The notes beneath the pieces were generated by a model. It was given only the letters and a program-made list of their open reading frames with translations. It was not told where the DNA came from and made no database searches. The position numbers were made by a program, and so were the translations under genes. 64,000 nucleotides of DNA from Helicobacter anseris (GTDB lineage: Bacteria > Campylobacterota > Campylobacteria > Campylobacterales > Helicobacteraceae), in NCBI RefSeq assembly GCF_003364335.1, contig NZ_NXLX01000008.1, positions 1-64,000 of the forward strand, in the 5' to 3' direction. Below are positions 44,453-53,735 of this stretch, in pieces; within the stretch, counting starts at the first letter, position 1; each line of letters opens with the position of its first letter.

Positions 44453-46213
44453 TTACCAACTAAAGCCCCCACCTACTTTTATGCTAAAATGATTGGGTAT
44501 CTTATATTTATCATAAGTGATAGTCTTTAATCCACTTTGCACTGCTATATCTAAAAATCCAAATAAATTGATACCTCCAGTTAAAATCACTCCCTCATCT
44601 GTTGTATTTCTAATATCATACATAGCACCAACCCTAAAATCAAAATACTTGAAATCAAACATTACTCCACCACCAATCATTTGATTTTTTGGTGATGTAT
44701 ATGAAAGTGTATTATTTGGCAATAAATCTGCATCAAATGCTAAATTTAAAATACCCCACTCATAAGCTACCCCTGCTCTCACCTGAGGATCTAAATAAAA
44801 TGTCCTATCACTGCTAATCTTAAAGCTTGGGTTGTTGATATTTTTTGCAACAATACCTGTGCTAAAACCACCAATAGTGTATAAAGCACCAATATCTAGA
44901 CCAAAATTTTGTGAAAAAATTGGAGTATTAGGAATCTTAATCTTTGAGATACTATCTATCGCCACATTTTGAGAAATGCTATATCCTATACCTTGCAGAT
45001 ATTTTATTGTCGCTCCTATACTTAAAGCTCCAGCACCCACATCAAAGCTATGACCATAGCCTACAGGAACCTCAACGATAGCCAATCCAGCAGCATTAAT
45101 ATGATGTTTGGCATCTGGGCTAAAAATTGACGAACTTTTATAGTTATTCTCATCTGACTTACTCAAGGTAATATCTCCATTACCAATTCCAAGCTCCACA
45201 TAATTGCTACCTGATTGCACAATAATCTTATTATGATTTTCATCAAAACTTGCAGAACCACTTGCAAATGCATTCAAGAAGATTCCCATACCAAAGCCAC
45301 CTACATTATCTCTAGGAGCAAGTTGTAAAACAATACCATTCTGAGACATTAAAGAGAAATCATTGCGCTTTAAAGTATCTTGAATAGTAGAAATATCTTT
45401 AATTGCACGATTCAAATCTGCATTATCTGATAGAGAAATTTTTACACCACCAAGTTTATCTAATACCTTATCTACATCAATATTGCCCCCATTGGTAGTG
45501 CCATCTTTTACTAAATCTACCAATCCTTTTACATTTTCTGGCGTAAGATTACCAAGTATAGAATCAAAGATTGCATTTCCTCCAGCAGCTTCACTCGCAC
45601 TTTCAAGCTTGTCTTTAAATTTTTCAATAAGCTGATCACCTGTTTTCTCGTCATTTATCTGTTTTTTAAATTCCTCTATAGTCGCACTTAAATCACCGCT
45701 ACTACCTCCATTATTCCCCATCAAATCTTTTAAAAAAGTATTAAGACTATCATCTGTGGGTTTTGTTCCATTTGTTGTGCCCAAAAGATTATTTAACACA
45801 TCTCCAAAATATCCACCCATATTTATATCATTAGCCTTAGTGGTAGCACCAGAAAGAGAAATAGGATTTGCTAATGTAGTTTTAGTTTTTGTGTTAGAAA
45901 ATAAAGAGCCAATTTGACTTGGAAGTTTCTGTAAATTTTTAAAATCTACCTTTGTAAGGCTTAATATATTTTCCTCTTTCACAGAAACACCAAAACTATA
46001 TGCAAAACGACTTTTTTTACTTACTCCAAGTAATGCAGGATTGTAATATAATGCCCATTGAGAATTCTTCAAAGCTACTCCAGCTCCACCCATACCAGCA
46101 GATACATTACCCAATCCACCAAACTCTAGAGCAGATACTTCAGAGCAAGAAAAAAATACCCCAGCAAGCGCCAAACTAAGATACTTATAATGATATTTTT
46201 TTGAAGTATTCAT
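44453..46213 (-). CDS. TraF/FadL-like outer membrane protein
   Basis: A 586-residue protein with a signal peptide ending SEVSALEF, then GGLGNVSAGMGGAGVA and WALYYNPALLG. This is the N-terminal plug-like motif of the FadL/'conjugal transfer TraF' outer membrane family, and the family name does not imply conjugation. The C-terminal half is beta-barrel-like (AGLAIVEVPVGYGHSF, FDFRVGAMYDIRN, ending in GGGFSW with a terminal aromatic). Residues about 95-290 are a Gly/Asn/Asp-rich helical insertion. A hydrophobic-substrate channel is a reasonable guess. Confidence 0.78.
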   Translation of the reverse strand: MNTSKKYHYKYLSLALAGVFFSCSEVSALEFGGLGNVSAGMGGAGVALKNSQWALYYNPALLGVSKKSRFAYSFGVSVKEENILSLTKVDFKNLQKLPSQIGSLFSNTKTKTTLANPISLSGATTKANDINMGGYFGDVLNNLLGTTNGTKPTDDSLNTFLKDLMGNNGGSSGDLSATIEEFKKQINDEKTGDQLIEKFKDKLESASEAAGGNAIFDSILGNLTPENVKGLVDLVKDGTTNGGNIDVDKVLDKLGGVKISLSDNADLNRAIKDISTIQDTLKRNDFSLMSQNGIVLQLAPRDNVGGFGMGIFLNAFASGSASFDENHNKIIVQSGSNYVELGIGNGDITLSKSDENNYKSSSIFSPDAKHHINAAGLAIVEVPVGYGHSFDVGAGALSIGATIKYLQGIGYSISQNVAIDSISKIKIPNTPIFSQNFGLDIGALYTIGGFSTGIVAKNINNPSFKISSDRTFYLDPQVRAGVAYEWGILNLAFDADLLPNNTLSYTSPKNQMIGGGVMFDFKYFDFRVGAMYDIRNTTDEGVILTGGINLFGFLDIAVQSGLKTITYDKYKIPNHFSIKVGGGFSW

Positions 46214-46234
46214 AACACAATCCTTTTGCTACGA

Positions 46235-47014
46235 TTATTCTACTATTATAACCTCTTTTTCCAGTTTTATACCAAAAGCATCAAAAACTTTTTTTTGTGC
46301 CAAAGCAATTACTTCTAGCGCAGAATCAAAATCTGCTCTTTGCTTATCAATATTAACTAAAAAATTTGCATGCTTATCAGAAAAACCCACCCCATTGATA
46401 TAATACCCTTTCATACCAACAGCTTCAATCAACCTACCCGCGTAATCTCCTTTAGGATTTTTAAAGCAACTTCCACAACTAGGAACGCTAGGATGACTTT
46501 TTCTAAGAATTTGAAATTGCTCTAACAAATTATGATTAAATCCAGAGTTTTTTTTAAATCTTGCTGCAAAAATAATCCCTTTAATATCAGTGCTGCGATA
46601 AGAAAAATTAAGTTCTTTTATATTAACCCATTCTCCATCTATACACACAGATTCTAAAGTATCTTTCATCTCATATGCCTTCATACCTGCATTCATTTTC
46701 ACCAATCCACCAATGCTACCAGGAAGAGAGCGTAAAAATTCCAAACCCCTCAAATCATTTTCAAAAAAGAATCTAAATAACTTTGAGCTTCTTGTGCTAG
46801 CCCCCACCTCAATAAATTCTCCAATATCCCTAATATAATCAAAACAATCATCCAAAATTGCTAATTTTTCTGCTTTTGGCGAAACCAAAAGATTATAACC
46901 AAAGCCTAAGATTCTTAAATCCTTATTGTATTCAAAGCCATCAATAATCTCAACAGGTAAAATTGTCCCTATCTTTAAACTCAAATACTTAGAAAAATCA
47001 ATATTTTTAATCAA
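46235..47014 (-). CDS. murB: UDP-N-acetylenolpyruvoylglucosamine reductase
   Basis: A 259-residue FAD enzyme of peptidoglycan precursor synthesis: LGFGYNLLVSP, LEFLRSLPGSIGGLVKMNAG (FAD site), the catalytic Ser in SCGSCFKNP, and AGRLIEAVGMKG. It is shorter than E. coli MurB and of the type lacking the third-domain insertion. A TTG start is used. It follows fliQ, an order I recall from H. pylori. Confidence 0.92.
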   Translation of the reverse strand: MIKNIDFSKYLSLKIGTILPVEIIDGFEYNKDLRILGFGYNLLVSPKAEKLAILDDCFDYIRDIGEFIEVGASTRSSKLFRFFFENDLRGLEFLRSLPGSIGGLVKMNAGMKAYEMKDTLESVCIDGEWVNIKELNFSYRSTDIKGIIFAARFKKNSGFNHNLLEQFQILRKSHPSVPSCGSCFKNPKGDYAGRLIEAVGMKGYYINGVGFSDKHANFLVNIDKQRADFDSALEVIALAQKKVFDAFGIKLEKEVIIVE

Positions 47015-47017
47015 AAT

Positions 47018-47284
47018 CTATCCAATAAAACTTGGGATCATATCTATCAAACGCCTTGTATAATCTAAAAGCATATTCAACATCCAAGGCATTGTAAAGA
47101 TAATCACTACTATAACTGCTAAAATTTTTGGAACAAAAGAGAGTGTCATTTCATTTATTTGAGTAGTAGCTTGAAAAATACTCACCAAAAGCCCCACTAC
47201 AAGACCCACCAATAATACAGGCAAAGAAATAATCAGAGTAATTTTGTATGTTTCAATAGCTAAAGCCATAAGTTGGGATTCCAA
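47018..47284 (-). CDS. fliQ: Flagellar export protein FliQ
   Basis: An 88-residue protein with two transmembrane helices (ITLIISLPVLLVGLVVGLLV and ILAVIVVIIFTMPWML) around FQATTQINEMTLSFVPK, the FliQ/SpaQ signature. It is part of the FliPQR export gate. A TTG start follows AAGGAAG. Confidence 0.93.
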   Translation of the reverse strand: MESQLMALAIETYKITLIISLPVLLVGLVVGLLVSIFQATTQINEMTLSFVPKILAVIVVIIFTMPWMLNMLLDYTRRLIDMIPSFIG

Positions 47285-47326
47285 AAGACACTTCCTTAAG
47301 AATTTATTTTATGTAAAGTATTCAAA

Positions 47327-47360
47327 ATAATACCCTAAAAGTGTGTATTTTGTGTATTAT
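47327..47360. promoter_or_regulatory. Symmetrical divergent promoter pair (fliQ and trpCF-like)
   Basis: AAATAATAC (47325-47333) and its exact complement GTATTATTT (47354-47362) form a 9-bp inverted repeat. It contains outward-facing TATTAT -10 boxes at 47332-47327 (minus) and 47355-47360 (plus). The 20-base spacer is T/G-rich. Both flanking genes begin about 30-45 bases beyond. Confidence 0.4.
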
Positions 47361-47392
47361 TTGAAAACCAATACGATCCCCAAGGAATAGGT

Positions 47393-48805
47393 GTGCAAAA
47401 AAATCTAAAAACACTTCTATCAGAAAGAAGCAATGAAATCTTAAAAAATGGTTTTGCTTTTGGTATCAATATTCCTCAGCAAAGATCTGCTCCCCTATGT
47501 CCCCCACAATCTGATAGCACACTCATTATTGTAGAAATAAATCACACTTTTTTAAACAAAAATAATAATCCTATTGCAACTGCCTCATACTATCTTGATC
47601 GTGGAGCAAATATTATTGCCATATCTGCACAAGATGGTTTTTTCAAAGAGAGCATTACATATCTCATGCAAATTAAAAATACTTTTAAAAAATCCACTAT
47701 TTTAAGAAAAGATTGGATTAAATCTCCAGAAGAAATAGAAGTCAGCTATAAAATAGGTGCGGATATAGTTTGGCTTAGTATTGCAACTTTTATTAACCAG
47801 ATAGATATTTTTGAAACAATCCTACAGGAAATAGAAAAATATCAAATTACCCCAATCTTTCAAATCCAAAATCTTGAGGAATTTAATTTTTTAAAACCAT
47901 ATAACCCTCAATTTATAAGTCTTGCTTTAGATTCTGTTAGTAACCGCCAGGATATTTTTATCTTAAAACAAGAAATCTCCTCAATATCCAATCAAATCAA
48001 AATTATTTTTCAATCACATATCAATAATAATCATGATGGCTATTTGATTGGAGCTAGTGGATTTGATGGAATATTTTTTAATGTCATCAATCAAACAACC
48101 CCACTACCAAATCTTATAAAAAGCTATAAAAAAGGGACTAAACAAACTAATATTTTTTATCAGAAGCTTTTTGATAATCTTGCGTTTAAAAATAAGCCTC
48201 TTATTAAAATTTGCGGTATTACAAATATTGATGATGCAATATCTTGTGCTCAAATGGGTGCTAATATGATTGGATATATACTTTCTGCAAAAAATCCAAA
48301 ATATATAGATAATAAAACTATCAAACAGATTTCAAAAGCTTTAAAAACTCTCTATCCAGATGTATTACTTATTGGTGTTATATGTGAAGATTCTCTTGAA
48401 TTAAAAAATGCAAAAGAGCTTCTTGGGCAAAATATTTTAGATGCCCTGCAATTGCAAATGCCCTCCAATCCTCCCTATTTTGCAAATCAAAATCTCACAC
48501 AAGCAGACTTTAATTTTTATCTTTCCACCACGATAGAAAAATACACCTCCTTGCAAGAAAGCTATCCCCCATTTATTCTTTTAGATTCTATAAATAAATC
48601 TCCTAATCTAGAAAAATTAAAAACTTTTAAGCAACTTTTTGTAGCTATCCAAAATGAAAGAGATTTATCGGAGTTGCTAGAATTTGATATTGCAATGCTA
48701 GATATAGATATTACAAAAGAGAATGATGCTAGAAAAAAAGACTTGGAAAAAATAAACCAAATAATTTATAAAATAAAAGATTACTCTAAAATTACAAAAC
48801 ACTAA
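47393..48805 (+). CDS. TrpC-TrpF fusion-like protein, probably catalytically impaired
   Basis: A 470-residue protein with the order IGPS (TrpC, residues 1 to about 255) then PRA isomerase (TrpF, from LIKICGITNIDDAI). It keeps LRKDWI (the Lys equivalent to the IGPS catalytic base) and the TrpF Cys in KICGIT. By eye, the IGPS loop EIKKASPS is EINHTFLN, and the later Glu and Asn positions are also altered (FQIQN, ISLAL, IFQSHI). The TrpF phosphate loop (LLDSxxGGTG) is LLDSINKSPN. No other trp gene is in the window. It may be a decaying enzyme or a repurposed barrel. Confidence 0.6.
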   Translation: MQKNLKTLLSERSNEILKNGFAFGINIPQQRSAPLCPPQSDSTLIIVEINHTFLNKNNNPIATASYYLDRGANIIAISAQDGFFKESITYLMQIKNTFKKSTILRKDWIKSPEEIEVSYKIGADIVWLSIATFINQIDIFETILQEIEKYQITPIFQIQNLEEFNFLKPYNPQFISLALDSVSNRQDIFILKQEISSISNQIKIIFQSHINNNHDGYLIGASGFDGIFFNVINQTTPLPNLIKSYKKGTKQTNIFYQKLFDNLAFKNKPLIKICGITNIDDAISCAQMGANMIGYILSAKNPKYIDNKTIKQISKALKTLYPDVLLIGVICEDSLELKNAKELLGQNILDALQLQMPSNPPYFANQNLTQADFNFYLSTTIEKYTSLQESYPPFILLDSINKSPNLEKLKTFKQLFVAIQNERDLSELLEFDIAMLDIDITKENDARKKDLEKINQIIYKIKDYSKITKH

Positions 48806-48809
48806 ATTT

Positions 48810-50174
48810 TTATTTACCCAAACAAAACTCTCCAAACATCTTATCAAACATCTCATCAATACTATAAGGTTTGACCAATAATGACAATTGCTCAATACTT
48901 TCTTTTATATGATAGGAAAATAGCTCTAATTCATAATTCTTTAATACCACTTGAGCCTCCTGCAATGATTTAATTGTCATCTCAACAGCTTTTATTTGAT
49001 ATTCTGCACTCAATAAAATATCTTCTTTAAAATCCTGTTTTCTATTGATAATTTCTAGTAGAAGTTTTTTTATCTCTAAAATATATGCATTTTCTTTTGT
49101 GTTGATATTAAGAAAATATTGTGCTTTGATGTGTTTTTTTAATTCCTCAAGATTTGTTTTAGTATAAAGATCACTTTTATTATTTAAAACAACAATATCT
49201 TTATTATCTAAGAGATTTAGCTGCTTAATAATCTCTAAATCTTGCATATCCAACATCTTTGAAGAATCAAACATAGCCAATATCATATCACTCTTTAACA
49301 TTGCCTCTACGCTTCTTTTAATGCCCATATTCTCGACCTCATCAGCACCCTCCCTAATGCCTGCTGTGTCAATGATTTTTATCACATTACCTTCAAGGTT
49401 AATTTTTTCCTCTATTGTATCTCTTGTAGTTCCAGCTAAATCACTCACTATTGCCCTATCTTGCATTAAAAATGCATTTAAAAGCGAACTTTTCCCAACA
49501 TTTGGCTTCCCAATAATGCTTAACTCATAATCCTCTAAAATAAGATTTCGCATCTTAGAAAACTCCAAAATTTCTTGTAATCTTTTTTCAAGACTGATGA
49601 TATCATGTAGCAATGTATCAATCAAATCTTGAGGAATATCCTCATCGCTATAATCAATCATCACTTCAGAATAAGCTAAAGCTTTTAACAAAGCCTCTCT
49701 ACTACTATCTACAAATACACTCAAAGAACCCTTAAGTTGTTTAGCGAGCAATTTTGCACTATTTAAACTTTGAGCTTGAATAAGTTGCGATACTGCTTGC
49801 ACTTGTGAGAGATCCATTCTTCCGTTTAAAAGCGCTCTTTTTGTAAATTCTCCAGCTTTAGCAAGCCTTGCGCCATATTCTATACATAAAGATAAAATTG
49901 CTCGAGCTAATACTTGTCCTCCATGGCATTGAATCTCGCAAACATCTTCTCTTGTATAACTTCTAGGATTTTTAAAAAAAATTACAATAGCTTCATCAAG
50001 CAAATTCTCCTCTAAATCAAAAATATTACACAAAGTTGCAAGACGATCTTGAAAATCTTCCTTCTTTGTAAGTTTCCTTACAATCATTAAAGATTGACTC
50101 CCACTCATTCTAACAACACTCATTGCTCCAATGCCAGATGGTGTAGAGATTGCTACTATTGTATGTGATTGCAT
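48810..50174 (-). CDS. mnmE: tRNA modification GTPase MnmE
   Basis: A 454-residue protein. The N-terminal tetrahydrofolate-binding part has IVAISTPSGIGAMSVVRMSG and ECQIQCHGG-like EIQCHGGQVLA. The G domain has IIGKPNVGKSSLLNAF, DLAGTTRDTIEE, DTAGIREGADEVE and NKSD, and the C-terminal CLGK carries the catalytic Cys. With GidA/MnmG it modifies wobble uridines. I start at ATG 50174, overlapping the jag stop; the TTG three bases earlier is an alternative. Confidence 0.93.
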   Translation of the reverse strand: MQSHTIVAISTPSGIGAMSVVRMSGSQSLMIVRKLTKKEDFQDRLATLCNIFDLEENLLDEAIVIFFKNPRSYTREDVCEIQCHGGQVLARAILSLCIEYGARLAKAGEFTKRALLNGRMDLSQVQAVSQLIQAQSLNSAKLLAKQLKGSLSVFVDSSREALLKALAYSEVMIDYSDEDIPQDLIDTLLHDIISLEKRLQEILEFSKMRNLILEDYELSIIGKPNVGKSSLLNAFLMQDRAIVSDLAGTTRDTIEEKINLEGNVIKIIDTAGIREGADEVENMGIKRSVEAMLKSDMILAMFDSSKMLDMQDLEIIKQLNLLDNKDIVVLNNKSDLYTKTNLEELKKHIKAQYFLNINTKENAYILEIKKLLLEIINRKQDFKEDILLSAEYQIKAVEMTIKSLQEAQVVLKNYELELFSYHIKESIEQLSLLVKPYSIDEMFDKMFGEFCLGK

Positions 50175-50845
50175 CAAGGATTACTTATAGAAATATATTG
50201 TTCTTGTTCTTCTTGTTTTAAACAAATATAGCGACCAGGGTAAAGTTCTCTTAATCTTTTTAATGCAATAACCCCCAAGATTCCACTTAAATTTTTAGTT
50301 TTAAAACTCTGATGATTAAAAATTTGATCTGCAATACTCTTTAAATATTGCTCCACTATCTCTTCTTGCATCTTTAAAAATTGAGCAATTTCAAGCCTTA
50401 CACCATAACCATACTGCAAATGTATCCAATTAAATAATAGATAGGATAATGCCTGATAACGATAACCCTTTTCACCAATCAATAATGCAGTATCTTTGCC
50501 ATCTAAAAAAATAGATACAACCTGCCTTCCATATGGCTCCACTTTTATGGTATCAATCTCATAAGGCATTAGAGATAAAAGTTCTTTAAGCTCTGATTGT
50601 ATTTTTACACAATCCTCTTGAATATTACTTTTTTTATCCTCAGTTTTCTTGTCCATCTCCTGTGGCAATAAACTCTCTTCTTTTTGAATACTTGCAACAA
50701 TAATGGCCTCTTTTTTACCAATTCCCAAAAAACCACCACTTGGATATTGGATAATTTCATAATCTAGCTTAGTTACAGAACAACCAAGCTCTATTGATGC
50801 ATTAGTAATTGCTTCTTGAAGATTCTTGCCACTAATTTTTTTCAT
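50174..50845 (-). CDS. jag: Jag/KhpB-type RNA-binding protein
   Basis: A 223-residue protein with an N-terminal Jag domain (ISGKNLQEAITNASIELG, YEIIQYPSGGFLGIGKKEA), a KH-like middle (LLIGEKGYRYQALSYLLF) and a C-terminal R3H-like region ending near ISNP. It is thought to act with KhpA in RNA regulation. It lies in the classic yidC-jag-mnmE order and overlaps yidC by 14 bases. Confidence 0.9.
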   Translation of the reverse strand: MKKISGKNLQEAITNASIELGCSVTKLDYEIIQYPSGGFLGIGKKEAIIVASIQKEESLLPQEMDKKTEDKKSNIQEDCVKIQSELKELLSLMPYEIDTIKVEPYGRQVVSIFLDGKDTALLIGEKGYRYQALSYLLFNWIHLQYGYGVRLEIAQFLKMQEEIVEQYLKSIADQIFNHQSFKTKNLSGILGVIALKRLRELYPGRYICLKQEEQEQYISISNP

Positions 50846-52472
50846 GTTTTTTGTGTTCTTGAATTTCTTTTTGCTTCTTTTTATCTAACATTCTATTGAT
50901 GGAGAGTTGTTGGAATATACTTAAAATATTATTTACCGTCCAATAAAGCACCAATCCTGCTGGAAAGAAAATCAAAAAGAATGTAAAAAATACTGGCAAC
51001 ATTCTAAAAATCTTTGCTTGCATTGGATCTGTAAAAGTATTAGGTGTTAAGATTTGTTGAATATACATCGAAACTCCCATTAAGATAGGTAAAACAAAAA
51101 ATGGATCCATTACAGATAAATCATGAATCCAAAAAATAAAATCCGCACTTTTTAACTCCACAGAATTATACAAAACACGATAAATTGCATAAAAAATAGG
51201 AATCTGTATCAATAATGGGAAACAACCCCCCATTGGATTAGCACCATGTTTTTTATAAAGTTGCATCATATGCATTTGCATTTTTTGTGCATCACCCTTA
51301 TATTTTTCTTGGATTTCTTTCATCTTTGGTGTTAAATCTTTTAATTTTTGCATACTCACCATACCCTTATAACTCAAAGGATAAAGAATAATTTTTACAA
51401 TAATTGTAAGTGCTATAATCGCCCATCCCCAATTATTCAAATATTGATACAAAAACTCTAAGAGCAAAAATAAAGGTTTTGCAAAAAAAGTTATCAATCC
51501 ATACTCCACAACATCAACTAATACAGGATTTATAGATTTTAAATCTTGATAATCCTTTGGTCCTATAAACCCTCCAAAACTCAAATCTCCTTTTGCATAT
51601 AAATATGGAATAGGATTTTTTGTCTTGGCTTCTCCATCAACCATTGCATAGATTTTTTGTTCTTTGGCAAAAAATAGTGTTGTATAATATCTATCTACAC
51701 TTGCTACAAATTTAGCTTCATCAAAAGTTTTTAATTCTTTTGCATCACCATCTTCAATTTTTTCAATCTTATCATCAGACTTTTCTAAAATCACCCCATT
51801 AAAAGCATAATTTTCTTTATCCGTTACAGGTCTTGCACCATTGGTAATAAAATATTGTTCCTTAGGATCGCTCACCTCTATTTTTATGTCATAGCTTAAA
51901 TTCTCATAAAATGTAATGATTTTTTTAATCTCTAATTGACTAAGTTTTTGAGTTAAAGTAATAATTTGAGGTTGCTTTCCTATATTAAGATGTGATTGTG
52001 AGGCCTGATAAGCAACCTTAAAAGCTTCATCATTGATACTAGCATTTGAAAAACGCACTTCAAGAGGTTTTAAAGCTTGAGGATTAAGCAATGGGAGTTT
52101 TTCTAAAGGCTGAGGTTTTGGCATCAAACCAAACAAAACTTTAAAATGATCAAAGAAACCAATCTCTGGAGCAGTAGTATATTTTTTATCCTTGAGATAT
52201 ACTTGCGCAATTCTTCCAAGAGAATCAATTTGAATTTCAAAATCTTTTGAATCAATTGTTGCAATAATCTTATCTGCTTCATTTTGCACTGATACTATAC
52301 TAGTGTTATTAGCTTTTATATCTGGCGCACTATTATTTTTATTTTGCATCTCTACTGAATGCAATTGTTTGTTTTCCTGTTGTGGTGTAACAAAAAAATG
52401 ACTATACAGCACGATAAACAAAAAAGAAAAGGCAACGGCTAAAATTACTCTTAAATTTGAATTATCTTTCAT
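50832..52472 (-). CDS. yidC: Membrane protein insertase YidC
   Basis: A 546-residue protein with an N-terminal signal-anchor (AVAFSFLFIVLYSHFFV) and a large periplasmic domain (residues about 60-330). The conserved hydrophobic core follows (LNNWGWAIIALTIIVKIILY, LQKLKDLTPKMKEIQEKYKG, NPMGGCFPLLIQIPIFYAIY, PAGLVLYWTVNNILS). It inserts and folds inner-membrane proteins with or without Sec. Confidence 0.94.
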   Translation of the reverse strand: MKDNSNLRVILAVAFSFLFIVLYSHFFVTPQQENKQLHSVEMQNKNNSAPDIKANNTSIVSVQNEADKIIATIDSKDFEIQIDSLGRIAQVYLKDKKYTTAPEIGFFDHFKVLFGLMPKPQPLEKLPLLNPQALKPLEVRFSNASINDEAFKVAYQASQSHLNIGKQPQIITLTQKLSQLEIKKIITFYENLSYDIKIEVSDPKEQYFITNGARPVTDKENYAFNGVILEKSDDKIEKIEDGDAKELKTFDEAKFVASVDRYYTTLFFAKEQKIYAMVDGEAKTKNPIPYLYAKGDLSFGGFIGPKDYQDLKSINPVLVDVVEYGLITFFAKPLFLLLEFLYQYLNNWGWAIIALTIIVKIILYPLSYKGMVSMQKLKDLTPKMKEIQEKYKGDAQKMQMHMMQLYKKHGANPMGGCFPLLIQIPIFYAIYRVLYNSVELKSADFIFWIHDLSVMDPFFVLPILMGVSMYIQQILTPNTFTDPMQAKIFRMLPVFFTFFLIFFPAGLVLYWTVNNILSIFQQLSINRMLDKKKQKEIQEHKKHEKN

Positions 52473-52800
52473 ATAAGGCTTCCTTAGGTAATGATTTTAT
52501 TATATAAAATTTTTGCGAATTACTAGCAAGTGGCACAAACCAAAATTTTATAGCACAAGGCTGAAAATGATTTGGCTTTATTGCTTTTTTTACTATGGGA
52601 TAATCTATCCCTCCTGCAAAAAACTGATTACATTTTAAAATTCTTTTTAAAATACACCATAATGCAATTATGATATTTTGATTTTTCAGAATCCATAGTG
52701 CATAATTGGAACAGGTGGGAAAATAACGACAAGTCTGTGGAAATAAAACAGAAATACATTTTTGATAAAACTCTACACACCATATAAGCAAAGAATGCAT
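52462..52800 (-). CDS. yidD: Membrane protein insertion efficiency factor YidD
   Basis: A 112-residue protein with the YidD signature YQKCISVLFPQTCRYFPTCS (conserved Cys) and a central LKRILKCNQF. The C-terminal 30 residues exceed many homologues. It overlaps yidC by 11 bases and follows rnpA by three, as is usual. Confidence 0.9.
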   Translation of the reverse strand: MHSLLIWCVEFYQKCISVLFPQTCRYFPTCSNYALWILKNQNIIIALWCILKRILKCNQFFAGGIDYPIVKKAIKPNHFQPCAIKFWFVPLASNSQKFYIIKSLPKEALYER

Positions 52801-52803
52801 TTC

Positions 52804-53136
52804 TTACCTTTTATGTTTGCCAAAAAATCTTAAGCCCTTTAAAAATTCTTGTTGCATTTCCTGATATGCCAAATCTAAAATTCCTTGCTTTGGAACAACA
52901 ATCAAAGAAATACCTGTAAGCTCTGATATGTGCAAAGCACACAGACTTCTAAACCTTCTTTTAATAAGGTTGCGTTGGCAAGCATTGCCAACCTTTTTAG
53001 ATACGCTTAAGCCTAAAAAAAAATTTGTATCCTGACGTCTTAAAAGATACAAAACAAAACATCTTGCATACACCCTTTTTGCATTCTTATAGACAAAATC
53101 AAAATCTTGCTTTGTCTTTAGGGTTTCAAAAGGCAA
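52804..53136 (-). CDS. rnpA: Ribonuclease P protein component
   Basis: A 110-residue basic protein with the substrate-binding RNR-like motif GNACQRNLIKRRFR and LGLSVSKKVG. It is the protein subunit that helps the P RNA mature tRNA 5' ends. It starts at TTG four bases after the rpmH stop. Confidence 0.92.
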   Translation of the reverse strand: MPFETLKTKQDFDFVYKNAKRVYARCFVLYLLRRQDTNFFLGLSVSKKVGNACQRNLIKRRFRSLCALHISELTGISLIVVPKQGILDLAYQEMQQEFLKGLRFFGKHKR

Positions 53137-53140
53137 AAGA

Positions 53141-53275
53141 TTAAACCGCTAAACGCTTTCTACCTTTTGCTCTGCGAGCATTGATTACTTTTCTACCATT
53201 TTTAGTTTTCATTCTTACGCGAAAACCATGAGTTCTTTTTCTTGGAGTGTTGTGAGGCTGATATGTTCTTTTCAT
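53141..53275 (-). CDS. rpmH: 50S ribosomal protein L34
   Basis: A 44-residue, very basic protein: [19 protein letters not shown] at the start and [12 protein letters not shown] at the end, an exact L34 pattern. ATG with AAGGA upstream. It leads the rpmH-rnpA-yidD-yidC-jag-mnmE operon. Confidence 0.95.
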   Translation of the reverse strand: MKRTYQPHNTPRKRTHGFRVRMKTKNGRKVINARRAKGRKRLAV

Positions 53276-53311
53276 AATAAATCCTTAAAAATATTTCAAA
53301 CAAAAAGTGAG

Positions 53312-53317
53312 ATTATA
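53312..53317 (-). promoter_or_regulatory. Promoter -10 box for rpmH operon
   Basis: On the minus strand this reads TATAAT in TTGTATAATC, 37 bases before the rpmH ATG, with T-rich sequence upstream. exbD ends just beyond. Confidence 0.6.
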
Positions 53318-53339
53318 CAACAAAAACCCTTAATATAAC

Positions 53340-53735
53340 TTATGGTTTCTTTTTTTCCTCTACTAAAACATAAACTTCTTTAAGATTCATATTTTGTAAA
53401 ATATCAAATATTTGTATAAAACTATTTAAATTACTTTCCTTATCTCCCCTTAAAACAATTGGGGTATCCTTTGCAAAACCTCTTATCCTTTGCTTAAGAG
53501 TATCTAAACTCACTAATTCATCATTAAGAAAATAATCTCCTTGCTGATTGATAGTAATATCTACTTGTTTTTTATCAAATTCTTGCTGATTTTTGGAAGA
53601 ATTTTCATCTACTTGTGGAATTGCAATTGGCATTTTTGAAGTTGTCACAAAAGAAGCTGTAGTAAGCACAATCACCAACAATACAAGCATAATGTCAATA
53701 AAAGGCACAAGATTTAAAGAATCTATTTTCTTCAT
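53340..53735 (-). CDS. exbD: Biopolymer transport protein ExbD
   Basis: A 131-residue protein with one N-terminal membrane helix (VPFIDIMLVLLVIVLTTASF) carrying the protonatable Asp of the ExbD/TolR family, and a periplasmic domain (TPIVLRGDKESN). With ExbB it passes proton-motive force to TonB for iron, nickel or cobalamin uptake across the outer membrane. Confidence 0.9.
   Translation of the reverse strand: MKKIDSLNLVPFIDIMLVLLVIVLTTASFVTTSKMPIAIPQVDENSSKNQQEFDKKQVDITINQQGDYFLNDELVSLDTLKQRIRGFAKDTPIVLRGDKESNLNSFIQIFDILQNMNLKEVYVLVEEKKKP

Noticed and set aside
44453..46213. Reading the TraF-like protein as part of a conjugation system
   Set aside because: The resemblance is to a FadL-like outer membrane family that carries the TraF name; no other transfer gene is nearby.
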